This document shows positions 43,850 through 55,800 of a DNA stretch of 64,000 nt, piece after piece. The notes beneath the pieces are model-generated. The model ran no database searches, was not told the origin of the DNA, and saw nothing but the letters and a program-made list of their open reading frames with translations. Origin of the DNA: Yponomeuta sedellus (taxonomy: Eukaryota; Arthropoda; Insecta; Lepidoptera; Yponomeutidae); NCBI GenBank assembly GCA_934045075.1, contig OW203722.1, forward strand, positions 8,277,303-8,341,302, given 5' to 3'. The position numbers and the translations under genes are program-made. Position 1 is the first letter of the stretch. Each line of letters begins with the position of its first letter.

Positions 43850-44203
43850 TATTCTGAGAAGCACCTTTAGCCAAGATATTGCCCAAGCCAATGAGATCTT
43901 TATTGCACATTCTATACGAAGGCACGCACTTCCATTCGAAACGTACTAGGTGGACTACATTCAAATTTAATCTGGTGCGTCGTTAGGTATTTCAATATTC
44001 GTTGACGTAACTAAATATGCTACTTACTTAGTACAATAGCAATACTTACAGGTGCTGATATACCTGAGCATTCTCTAGAGGAGCATTGCGAATTCGTCGT
44101 TTTAAAATTTCTTAACATAGAATACAAAAATGATGAACTCTACGCCCTCAAGACAGTTTTGTGAGCATTTCCAAGACTTGTGACATTTAACGTTTTTGAG
44201 ATG

Positions 44204-44257
44204 TTTTGCTAGAGCGCTCGTTGAGAACGAATGTTCTCAACGAGCGCTCTAGCAAAA
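44204..44257. repeat. Perfect 25-bp hairpin with 4-nt loop
   Basis: Arms 44204-44228 and 44233-44257 are exact complements (outer TTTTGCTAGAGCGCTCG..., loop GAAT). The GCTAGAGCGCTCG content is unlike the AT-rich surroundings. Just after it 'aaaaaaaatctagcaaaaaaaatcgct' partly repeats the right arm edge. Confidence 0.9.
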
Positions 44258-46736
44258 AAAATCTAGCAAAAAAAATCGCTCAGGATTTTCAGCGCCTTAT
44301 GGCCTTAACATGGAATGAAGAAGTTTAGTACCTATTCCTTTAGGTAATCAGCGGACCACCTGCTATACATTTTCTTTCGATATTGGCACTCAACAGCTGT
44401 TAATTTATTTCGTAAGAGTAAGCACTTTCTGACCCCTCGTCGACATTAGGTATGTAAAACAAAATAAAACTTATTTAAAAGTACGACTTGTGAGGAACCT
44501 TTCTTCTCACATCGCCTTAAGTAATGTAAGTGAATATATGCTAGAGCTGCCGTTAGATTTGGTAGCCATGTCTAATCTTGGCTAAGAAATATACAGGGTG
44601 CTCATCAACATAGAACAAATAAACCAATTTTACTATGGGGAAAGTTTAGTAGAAAAAAATTATAAGCTGTTCTATTATAAATTTACTATTTGCGTCATTA
44701 AAATGTAGGAATAGCTAAAAGTTTTTTAGCGGTTTAGGTAGATACGTAGAATATTCTTTATTGTGCAGAGAAATTATAGTAACAGAAATACATAAGTGAT
44801 AGCGTCAGAAAAAAATATTGGCACCCAAAATTACTTTAAAAACCTATTAACAAAAATATCAGGAAGAAAGTAATAAAAATAAAAAAAAACCATAAGTCAA
44901 GCGTCTTTTGGTCGGCCCCGGTCAACTCACAATAACCACAACATTTGTGGTTACGTTTAACACTATAATTCACAGTTTCGATCCAAGAGGTCAGAAGTAT
45001 ACGATAACATATTAAGTTATAAGTTACTATTTGCAACAATTAATTTTGATTCATAAATAATATTCTTTTATGATAATAAAAAGAATATTCGCTCAAAATA
45101 TTGCTTACGATTTTTAAATCACGCTGTAGTGCAAGGTACCGAAAATTATATATTTTAGACAAAGTAGGTAATACTAAACTCTCCTATTGTTAATCTCCGT
45201 ACACCAGGCTCCAATTTTAAATAGTATGGGTTCTACAACATTTACTGATATTATGAAGTTTATTTACATTTAATATAAGTACGTACTTACTCCAAAGTCA
45301 GTTTTGAGAGTACCTAATTCATTACGCATTATATTCATACCTACAAATTTTTAAATGTATAAATTACCTGCATTATTTATGTACGTGTCAAATTGTCTTC
45401 GGTAAAATTTCGAGCTTTACAAAACGAGAGTAGAAAATAAATTTTATTTTATACCAATAAATCTTTCGCTACAAAGATACCAAAGGTGGGAAGTGAAACG
45501 CGGAATTCATACATACAATTAAACGAAAACTGTAAAATGACACTATATACAAATGAATTTAGTGAAACAAGCACAGGGGTACACTTACAGATCTAGCAAG
45601 CGAACATTATCACAAAGTTATCTTTAGGTAACATTTTGTGACTAAATAAATAAACATTCTACACTTAGGTGTCGCCCAAGTCATCGCTTTGATAGATGTG
45701 TAGTATTAAGTAAATAACATACTTAAGTTTAGCTTAGATTAAACCAAAACGAGGAAGAAATCAGTCCTACAATAGATAGTCGTAGACCTGGCCCTAGATT
45801 ATGTTAGTGTAGTGCAATGACAATTGCACGAAGGTGGCGATTTCATTTCATTGCTGCTTTCAAGTCTAAGCCCGCAGACGTAACGAACCGTCTAGGCGCC
45901 AATGGTCCATTTATCTGTCATTGTCGTGTATAAATTTCACTAACAGAATTAAAATCCTGTTTCCGTGCATTTTGCTCGCGGTGCTGTTGTTCATTCATCG
46001 CTGTATCACACGGAGGCGCGAAACGAATTGTTCTTCGTTAATCAACGTAATAATCCATCGATTGGATCCACCGATCTTCCTACTTTTGATTCAATCCAAG
46101 GTTACACTGTAGAGTTATCACTAAAATGCGTAACACCTAAAACACGTCTTAGTAACTAAGACTTAGTTTGTTATTCACAAAAACTTAGTTCTACTTTCGA
46201 GAAAAAAAAATGTTTGGTAATTTTCTTCATAAAAAATGGATATGTCTATGTAGGAAAATTATTGACATAGTGCATAATAAACCTAATTTAATAAAATTAC
46301 ATAAACCCCGACATAATATCAGGCTGGCTGTACGCACTCGCCTGAGAGTCAGCAAATTAATCTTACATTTTGAGTTTCACAGGACGATCCCATAGAGCCG
46401 ATTGTGTAAAACCCGCAACGAATGATTAACACCCAGGCTCAAGGCTAAGCGTGTACTGCCGCCATTACAGAACAAAAGTTAATGTTAAACACAAGCTCTA
46501 CCTGAAGTGTTTCAGAAATTGCGCATTTTCGAGGTTACGCTACATATTTGTACCCCCAAATTATTGTCAGACAATAAAATACGTCTCTTGCGTTGCAACT
46601 TCACCATCATACTGTGAGATTCGGCGAAGCACGGACGTTATGAACGAAAACTAGATGGAATAGGCTCGACTGTAAAAGTTGTGGTAAAATTAATGGGTTA
46701 CCACACTAGGAGGGGACAGGCCTTGAGACAGGGCAG
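44258..46736. other. Non-coding stretch, probably including the eIF5B 3' UTR
   Basis: No exon recognised. 44745-44780 is a reversed LINE tail. On the minus strand, downstream of the eIF5B stop at 46737, the first poly(A)-like signals I see are ATTAAA near 46287-46292 and AATAAA near 45440, so the 3' UTR probably ends in this stretch; the exact end cannot be told. 45780-46100 is more GC-rich than its surroundings. Confidence 0.4.
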
Positions 46737-46844
46737 TTAGAGGATCTCAAAGAGTTTCTTTAGCTCCACCATGAGTTGCCAGTCTGTCTTGATCAGGTCG
46801 TCTCGGAAGTAATCTTTGCAGGCGTCTATACTGGCACGGGATAT
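46737..46844 (-). CDS. eIF5B: eIF5B last coding exon (C-terminus)
   Basis: Acceptor cttgtccgcag|ATATCC, then 35 codons beginning ISRASIDACKDYF and ending WQLMVELKKLFEIL with TAA at 46737-46739. This is the extreme C-terminal helical pair of domain IV, which in eIF5B family members binds the acidic C-terminal tail of eIF1A. Phase 0 at its 5' border agrees with the upstream exon ending LVSK. The following sequence (46690-46736) is non-coding. The exon is separated from the rest by more than 12 kb. Confidence 0.95.
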   Translation of the reverse strand: MSRASIDACKDYFRDDLIKTDWQLMVELKKLFEIL

Positions 46845-49800
46845 CTGCGGACAAGGAGTAAGAGACGCGTTAATTCGGGAATTCGATTGACTGGTCGGCC
46901 TAGCGGTAACACGGTTCATTACCAACATATAGGTTGTGTGTTAAAAGTTGAGGAGGGCTTGGATAGTTCGTGTAAATGTATGCACAGTGCATCACGGCGG
47001 AGAACTGGCATAGATTTATAGTAACGTGTTGCAGAATGCTACATATAGGTTTAGTTCAATTTCGGTAAAGTGAGCGAAACACATGACGTATTATTTAACT
47101 ACTCTCAATAAAGGAAGCAAAATAAGCTTGGTTTGAGAGAGAGAGAGAGAAATAATTTATTCAACGGCACAATACTAAAAACATAACAAAACAGTAACAA
47201 ATTCATACACAAAGTTTGTTATATAGGTATATACACATTATAAACAGATTAAAAAAGAAGCAAGAAAATAGAAAAAAACTAATAGTGGGCGAATAGACAT
47301 TTAAGAAACATTTAACATTGTCTAGGCTCTGCTATCCAAATACGGTGCTATTTACGAAAACACCATTCCTCTGACATACTCCTCAAACACTGTCTGTCGT
47401 CAAGGGAAAGACCAACTTGATGATTGGCCTTTTTGCATCTACGTAATGAGATGATTTAAACAGCGTCCAGTGGTATCCTCACTCACACTAGATGGGTGAA
47501 GGGACCACTCCGATGCTGTAGTGCCTGGGACATGGTTTTTATAGATGGTGTATGCTTGCCCAGCACCTATACCATCCTGACAGCTTAGTTGGCCTAGCCC
47601 ACAGGAAAGACTAGTCAATACGTGCGGAGCCAACCAAGCCGCGGGTTTCCTCACGATGTTTTCCTTCACAGTTAGCGTGTGGTATTGCGACTACAAATTC
47701 GCAAATGTACGTAACTTTGAAATTAAACAAAGTCATTGGTACATGCCCACACTCGGGATCGAACCTGGGGCTCTCGCTTGCCAGTCATGGTTCTACCCAC
47801 TGAGCTACCACCGCTCCATATGTATTTATATATCCAATAAGACTAATGGTGTTAGATGGACAACTCTTTTAGATTGCTTTCGACAAAAGTTTTATCGTAA
47901 TTAATCCGAAATACACAAGGTAATTGTTGGTTAAATTCTAGAACTTCTATGTTATCAGTTATCACAGTATCACGCTATATATTATTATATTATATATCAC
48001 ATCACACTAAATAATATAATAAAGGTTTGATATTTCTTCGTCTAAACGGCTGGAGTGGTTTTATTAAAAATTGGTATGGAGTTAGCTGACACCGTGGATT
48101 AACACATAGGCTACGTTTGAAAATAACTTATTGTCACACGAAAATCGATAAAACGCTAGGAACACCGCGGGGCACAGCTAGTATATAATATAGGATGGAT
48201 GGAGTGTATTGAAGCTTACTCCATCTAAAATAAACAATGTCCCAGGAATAGAGACCTCAGACTACTGGACGCAGTCTAAATTATCTCACTAAGTACATCC
48301 AAAGGTCAAAGTTTATCCTGCGTTAGGCAGGTAGGTAATGTTAAATTGGGCAATTACAATTTCCTCGATACAAGGCGGCATTAACAAAGAAACCGCGACT
48401 CCATTGTTTATTAAACGTTTTCATGTGCACTTATTTCGTTCAGTGTCAAAACATTTCCGTTTAAAATTTTACAAATCAATAGAATTTTTCCCTTTGTGTC
48501 GCCGCCGCTGACCTTAAATATTCTTTTAAGTTTGCCGTGAAATATCAAATATCGAAAACTACGCAGATCCGTTTTCAAATAAAAATCATCGGCGCGCGGC
48601 GGGTTACTTTTATTAGGATAACAATAAAGATATATTAAACACTAAATGTGAAGGAAAACCTCGTGAGAAAACCTGAGCGTCCGAGGTGTTCTCTGCCTTA
48701 AATGGGTGGCAATCCGCTATGGAGCTCATTAGGGGAGGGCTATGTCCAGCAGTGGACTACATAATATAGCCTGAAGAAGAAGAGAAGAATCCGCGGTGGG
48801 CACGCGTGGCAATTAGCAGCGGAACGTTTATAGGATACATAATAAATAAAACATGTAGAAATGACGGGACGCCATTGTCTACTTAACGAAGATAGGTAAA
48901 ATATCTAACTTGAACAACAATCCGCGCAGAGGGGACGAGCTTGCGATAGACACATAGTTAAATAATTTGGCCTGTGGTTTTCGCACTTCGACTAATATTT
49001 ATTTAAAAACCTATTTAGAGGCTAAAAATTTCACCCATGCCGGGATTCGAACCCGCAACCTCTGGCTATCCGTACTTAATATTTATTGTACACTAGCTGA
49101 CCCAGCGAACTTCGTACCGCCTAACAGACGATTCTTTAATTTTTTTTTTATTTTTCTCTGAGTAAAAACCATCCTCGTACTTAAAGAAATATAAAAAAAA
49201 AAGAATTAGCGAAATCTGTTCAGCTGCTCACGAGATTTGCGCTTACCAACACATTTAGCGATTTATTTTTATATTATAGAACATGTACGTAGCACTGTGA
49301 GATAACTTCAGCCAGCCAGTGTCTTTCTAGAAAGCGAGCACTACCTAAGTTGGAGTGCAATAAAAGGAGTCTCCCCAAACGAACACGCTAAGAAGAAGAA
49401 GCAGTAACTATTGAGCACAGCTTTCAAATACGGCTGTCCGTTGCTCTTCCACGCCCTTACAGTGAATAGTTACGTGGGCAGGTGTTTCCTCTTCCTTGAG
49501 GCATACCCGGCATAGTGGGCTGTGGTGAGTTGCAAGATGTGGAAGTGTCTATTCGGTGGGCAGTGGCCCGTTGTCCAACTGCTTGGCGCAGATTGCATCT
49601 CTTCAGACACAGAAGGCTGCGTGTGAGGCACTTCGACATTGTTCGTAGAAAATTTCTGGCCTGTCTGCATTGCGAAAGACACAATCTTGTCTTATGTCAT
49701 ATCTTTTTGTAATATTTTCATTGAATTATAAACGTTCTCTAATAAGGCTGTAGACTAGTTAAAACATTCGTTCGTTATCGTTATCAACCCTTGTATGTCC

Positions 49801-52800
49801 CCACTGCTGGGGCACGGGTCTCTTCCTGCATCGCAGGAAGGTTAGGCCATACTCCACCACGGGGGCCAGGTCCGGGTTGGTGGAGGATTGTAAGACAGTG
49901 GCGGGCCTTACTGTCAGAAGTTATCAAGCCGCCCATAAGGCCTCTGACATGGCTTAACGACTGCCATTATATGACAGCCGGCACCAACGGCTTAGCGTGC
50001 CTTGCGAAGCACGGACATTATTAAACCATGTTAAAACATTATTTTACGAATAATATTTATAAATGCTTGAAAAAATTATAAGGCGTGGCCCGCACCATGT
50101 GACGTCATAGCTTGACCCTTGCTCTATGGCCTTTCTTATGAGAATAAAATATTCTAAAAGCCAAATTTTTCAATAGAACTTCCTAAAATGGCAACAGCAG
50201 GTACCTAATACCGTGCACAAAACAATCCAAAAGTTGTAATAACTTAAGTATCTTCGTAGGTTTAGGCGTCAGTCGTTACATTTCTTTAGTAAGAGTAAAG
50301 TATCTACAACAACCGTCCAAGTTAAATTAACCAAAAAACGAAGGCCAATTATATGGCTGCCGTAAAAGGAACACGAGTGTCACATAAATCAATTTCCATG
50401 AATATTCAACGCAGAATATATTTCACGTTTCGCGGAAGGAGCCCGTCAGATTGCAACATAAATTATAGAGCGCCCATCGAATCATCGGCTTAATTAATAC
50501 CATGCCCGTAGCTAAATTGCGGGCTACCGAGACATCCGCCGAAACTGGCTCCAGAGTCCCCTTCGGAGCTGCAACCGAGTTAACGCCGCCTTTGGGTCAC
50601 ATTCTAAAAATAGCCTGGGCAGGTTACATTCACGAGGCTGTTCATTCAGGTTGCCCTAGTTTGAGGCTCATCGATTCAGCACTTTGGGGTGAATGGGCAT
50701 GGCTATGACGTCACGGGCGGAAGTAGGTCGCCTGCAAGCAGGGAAGTGGGTCACCGAGCCCCTTGCGCGCCGGAGCCCGGGGACCGCGGCGCAGCCCCGG
50801 CGGCATCCCCTGAACCTTGACTTGTCGATGTGTATTTATAGCGTCGGCGATTTCGAATTAGATTGTGTGCATTGGGGCGAGGAACACTCTTATACAGAAT
50901 TTACTCAAAAGCGCAAATAGGTACACGAGATAGGTCAATCTTATTTTGTCATTTAGGTAGGAACTATCTACAACCATTTTTGGACAAATTTATTCAATTT
51001 TGTATTTTGGGATTTTATGGCTTTTTTCTGCTTTGCAGTAGCACTGTCTTAACGTGTTCAAAATAATGTATATCTTATATGTAGAAACTGTGCACTCTAG
51101 GTTAGATCCAGTGACCGAACGTAGGGTGTGACATTGGTAGAACGTGTAAATCGCAAATTTTATGAAGTAAATTCTGATGTGTTGAACAAAAAAAAATCTG
51201 AAAAATCATATAATAAAAGTGGTATAACACGACCTCTCTTTGGGTTCATTGGGATGTTTCAAGAATAGCGCATTTAAGAGATAATCCTGTGGAACAATGA
51301 AACGAACAGGATGGAACAAGTGAAAGAATTTTTACGGGGGATGGAAAGTGTGAAGGTGATATAGAAAGAAGAGTAAAATCGGAAACTAGTGTAAACGTTG
51401 CCTTTCGTGAGTAGCTGTCCTATATTGAAGTGCTGGTTGCGAGACTTGGGTATGGCAGAAGGATCAAGAAAGTAGGATTAATGCAGAGGCATGAAGTCCT
51501 GGAGAAATATGAGTTACTTTGAATAACAGGATACGCAATAGTTTGATTAGAGAACGTGGTGGAATGAAACAGGATGTAGTGACTAGAATTGAGAAAGCAA
51601 TGTTACGTTGGTTTGGACATATGGAGAGGATAAAAGAAGAAAGATAGACGGAAGAAATTGTATTTCTTCGAATTATGTCTGTGGATTTAAGGGCCAGTAA
51701 GGGACGTCCAGGCAAAGATACTTCGACCAAATAGAATTAGCAAAGGGCGAGATAAAAAGTACCTGCGTGCGTGCATGCAACGACTAATGAATGTTGATGA
51801 AGCGACAAAGATCTGTTAGTATCGCAGCAAGTGGCAAGACCCTGCTCTCTACCCTGGTCCCTCTACCCTCCGGGGTCTGTATCCCCGTGTGCGTGAGTTT
51901 ACGTATGAATTGACTGCCGGTAGATTTTAGACAGATATATTAAGATTTGTCTACCTATTTCGATTTCTAGGTCAGAGTATCTTAAGAGACTTTCGATTAT
52001 GTGATAGAGAACACTTCACTCCACATTCAACACTTTTGTGCAAAACATTAAAAAAAGAATTTTAAGTGACTTCATTTTGAGAGAGCAGAAGAATCACATA
52101 GCTAAGATGTGATTCTTGCTGGCAATAGGATATTTGACAGTGGCAAAAAAAAGATATTAATTATATACATTTGTATTAATTATGGCCTTTAAAGCCTATT
52201 TGAGGCATTTTAACAAAAAAAAAATTATCATCTCTGCAAAAAAAAAACAGGATTAAAGTTGATAATTTTGAATCTGTACCAATCCGAGGAACCGAAAACT
52301 CGAGATTTGACCTATGTTTTTGGACTGACCAGTGACGTCACTAATTCATGTGCGAAGCCATTTTGCTCAAGAGCGTTTTGACGGCTTATTAAAAAAAATA
52401 TCTTGCTTTTAAAAACAAAATAAGTACACGAAAGATTTAAACTTATTAAACACCAACGAAAAATCTGAGTTGGTTTACAGAAACCTGTCAAATAATCTAT
52501 TTCCATTCGCGATCACTAAGGTATGCGCAATACAAGTATCAATAAGTAGGTAAATAACTAATTAAAGACAAATCTCTGCTTCACCACACAAACGACCAAG
52601 TAACTTCCGCAATAACTGTTCATCTTTACTAGTGCCTATTACACTTTAATAACCCCAAGTTTCATGAATGAACCCCGAGCTTCAGAACATCAATGGAAAC
52701 GTTCTAGAATGGGCTTGACCCGGTCACTACCGATGTGTGCTCAGTGCAGCTACACAGACAAGCAAGCTTGTATTGGTGACACTTTGCCCACAAGTATGTA

Positions 52801-55800
52801 CTGCCTTGGAGATATTATCCGTTACGCTGGCAAGGCAATGTAGCTTTTACGACTTGAAGCTTAAAAGTAAAAATAGCAAATTGTTAAGTTTGTTATTATA
52901 TGAAAGGTGCCTGGAATGGCCTTAATGTTCACTGTTGTGACGTAAAGCTGCAAGACTGAGAAGACCCTGGGAATCAAAGTATTCAAGAGTGTTTTATAAA
53001 AGCTCCTTTGTTGCGAAAGTCTTCAACTAAATAGGGGTAGGTACAACCAACTTTGTAAGTACACAATATTCAAGGCATAAACCCACGTCAGAAGAGAACT
53101 GAGGAGCAAAGTACGTCACTAAGTATAATTTTCGTGATTGAAAGAATCCACGAAGAAAGTTTCACACGAGTTAATGTTACATCCCTCAAGAGACTGTCTT
53201 TTAATAACGTGTCCGAACCAAAATACCCGGGAACTTTCTCGCAAGTGCGTGGGACCGCGCAGCGGTAGAGGTAGGTACAAATCGCACGTAATTCCATGTG
53301 GGTGTGATTAGATGTGGACACGACGCTTACGGCGAGTGTGGACATTGAAAGTTGATGACGTCACGGAGCCAAAAATACTCCGACCTTCGGGGTTGCCGAG
53401 CCAAATGAGGGAATACGCCGCGGTAGCCGCAATTAGGTGTCGCCTTTTTAGTTTTGGCATTGTATTGGAGCGGCTTTAAGGCGCTTTGGCAATGGAATTG
53501 AATAAAAATCATAACTTGTTTTTTATGTTTATTTTTGTAGCCTATAAACGTGCAGAGCACAGGCCTTCTCTCAGAGAGAGAGTATTGGCCTAATTACCAC
53601 GCGCGCCCGTTAGCAAGTGGTGTTGCTCTATAACTTTACAGAGGTGCATCATGCACAGGTTGTGAAGTTATAGTGTGGTACAAAGCATATGACTTTGTTT
53701 TCTAAGTCGTGCACAGTGCATGACATAGTAAGCAGGCACGCACGTTTAGCCGTATAATGGCAGTTAAGCCACGTCAGAGGCCTTATGGGCGGTTTGACAA
53801 CTTCTGACAGTAAGGCCCGCCACTGTCTTACAGTCCTCCACCAACCCGTTCTTGGCTCTCGTGGTGGAGTATAGCCTAACCTTCCTGCGATGCAGTAAGA
53901 TAACCGTGCCCCAGTAGTGGGGGCATGCGTGTACAAGGGTTGCTATCAACGACTACGATTGAAATAACGAATTATAGAAAATACGGGCGAAAGGGGTGCT
54001 AAAAGTAATAGCATCCTTAAGTATTTATCAAAAAGTAATAGTTTTTCATTCCTAAAGCGATGCATCATCTTCACAGGAATTGCAGACCTACTTTGTCAAA
54101 ACCACTCTCCTCCATTGTTGCATCACCCATTCAATATGCAGATAGAGACCGCAAAAGCTTACGTAATACCGTCGGGGACTAATGCCGCCATCCGAAGAGG
54201 AAACATCGGCCAAGTGCGAGTCGGACCTTCAGAGCGAGGGTTGCTGACCCTTAGAGTCTAATACTAACATAGTTCTTCAATAGAATGATATAAGCACGCC
54301 AACGGTTGTTAATTGCCTCGACTTGGTAGTCTACAATGCAATAGCAGTACAATGTCATTCCAGGGGTATAACCCGCGCAAATTAAATAGGCATCTCTCGC
54401 AAAGAAGATCGAATCGCGCGATTCGCCGATTTAAATAGCACGGGTTATACCATTGCAATGCGATTGGTTACTAGACTACCGATAGTGTGAACGAAACGAC
54501 CATTACGGGACCAAATGACTCTATTGAACTACTATGCATTTTAGAGACTCGTCCCCCTGTACTGCGTACTGACTGAGATCTACATAGTGAGATCATTTAT
54601 ACAGCGGCACCTTCACTCACACTAGATAGGTAAAGGGACCACTCGGACGATGCAGTGCATGTGATTTTATTTTTAAATGGTGTAGGCTTGCCGAGTACCT
54701 ACACCTGCCATCCTGACAGCTTAGTCGACCTAGCCTACAGTAAAGACTGACTGGAGTCCATTAAATATCAAATATGTATGTAAAAATTGGTGTCAAGAGT
54801 GTTATTTTTATGTCATTTTTTGTGTAAAAGTATTTGGTAGGTCTAAGAAAAGTTTGTAGGCTTATTAATATGGCAAAGGATCGTTTACGAGGTGAGCCTT
54901 TACTGTAACTCTTCCGAAACGGTTTTTTCCACGGGCAGTGGTGTCTCAGTAATATGGTCTAGTTTTACCCTTTTGGTGCGGAACCCTAAAAAGGTTTCGT
55001 GAAAGATCTTTTATTCACAAATGAGATCATTATTACATACTATTAGATTAGAATACACACCAGAAAACAAAATACATAAAAGGCTTATATATCTAAATTT
55101 CGCAGTACACAATAGGCGATCTTATCGCTAAAAGATCCGCTTACAATCCAAGAGTATTTTTGTTTATGGTAAATGATTTAACATTAATTGTAAATCATAT
55201 TGTAAATCCTCTTTTGCATTAAGTATCGGAAATAATTCGCATTAAAATAATATTGTTAATATCCGTGATTTCCTATAGTTTGAATCTATAAATACCAACG
55301 CAATGCGCTACGAACTTCCGTAGCGTTAGTAAATATTTTCCTTTACGTTAAATAACTAAGCGTCTATTGTTCGCCATGCGTAGCTTTGGGAAAGAACAGT
55401 TGAATTGGCCGGCGACGACCATAAGACGCACAAAACGGTTTTTTTCCAACGTCATAACTTTGTATCACGCCTTGTTTCTTTTTGGGTTAGTAAAATAATA
55501 ATTATTTTTCGTGGTGATATTTTTTCAAAATAAGCGACGTTATAGAATGTCCCCTTAAAAAAATTTCGAAAGAATTCAAAGTGACCTGTGGTTTGCCTAA
55601 TCAGCGTCACTCAAGGTGTTGTCGCAATTTGAATATTCGTAACCAGCTCGTTTTGTTGCTCTAAATCTCAGAACACAGAAATTAGACAATTATTATAGGT
55701 ACTAGAAAGTCGCGACTCCCAACCTTTGAGCGCGTTAAGGCGCCTAGGGGTGCTATCTAGCGCCACCAATAGAAAAAAATCACAACTTGTTTTATAATAC

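Noticed and set aside
49791..50024. 77-codon frame with RPLTWLNDCHY
   Set aside because: The same peptide appears at several loci on both strands wherever family A repeats occur; it is repeat sequence.
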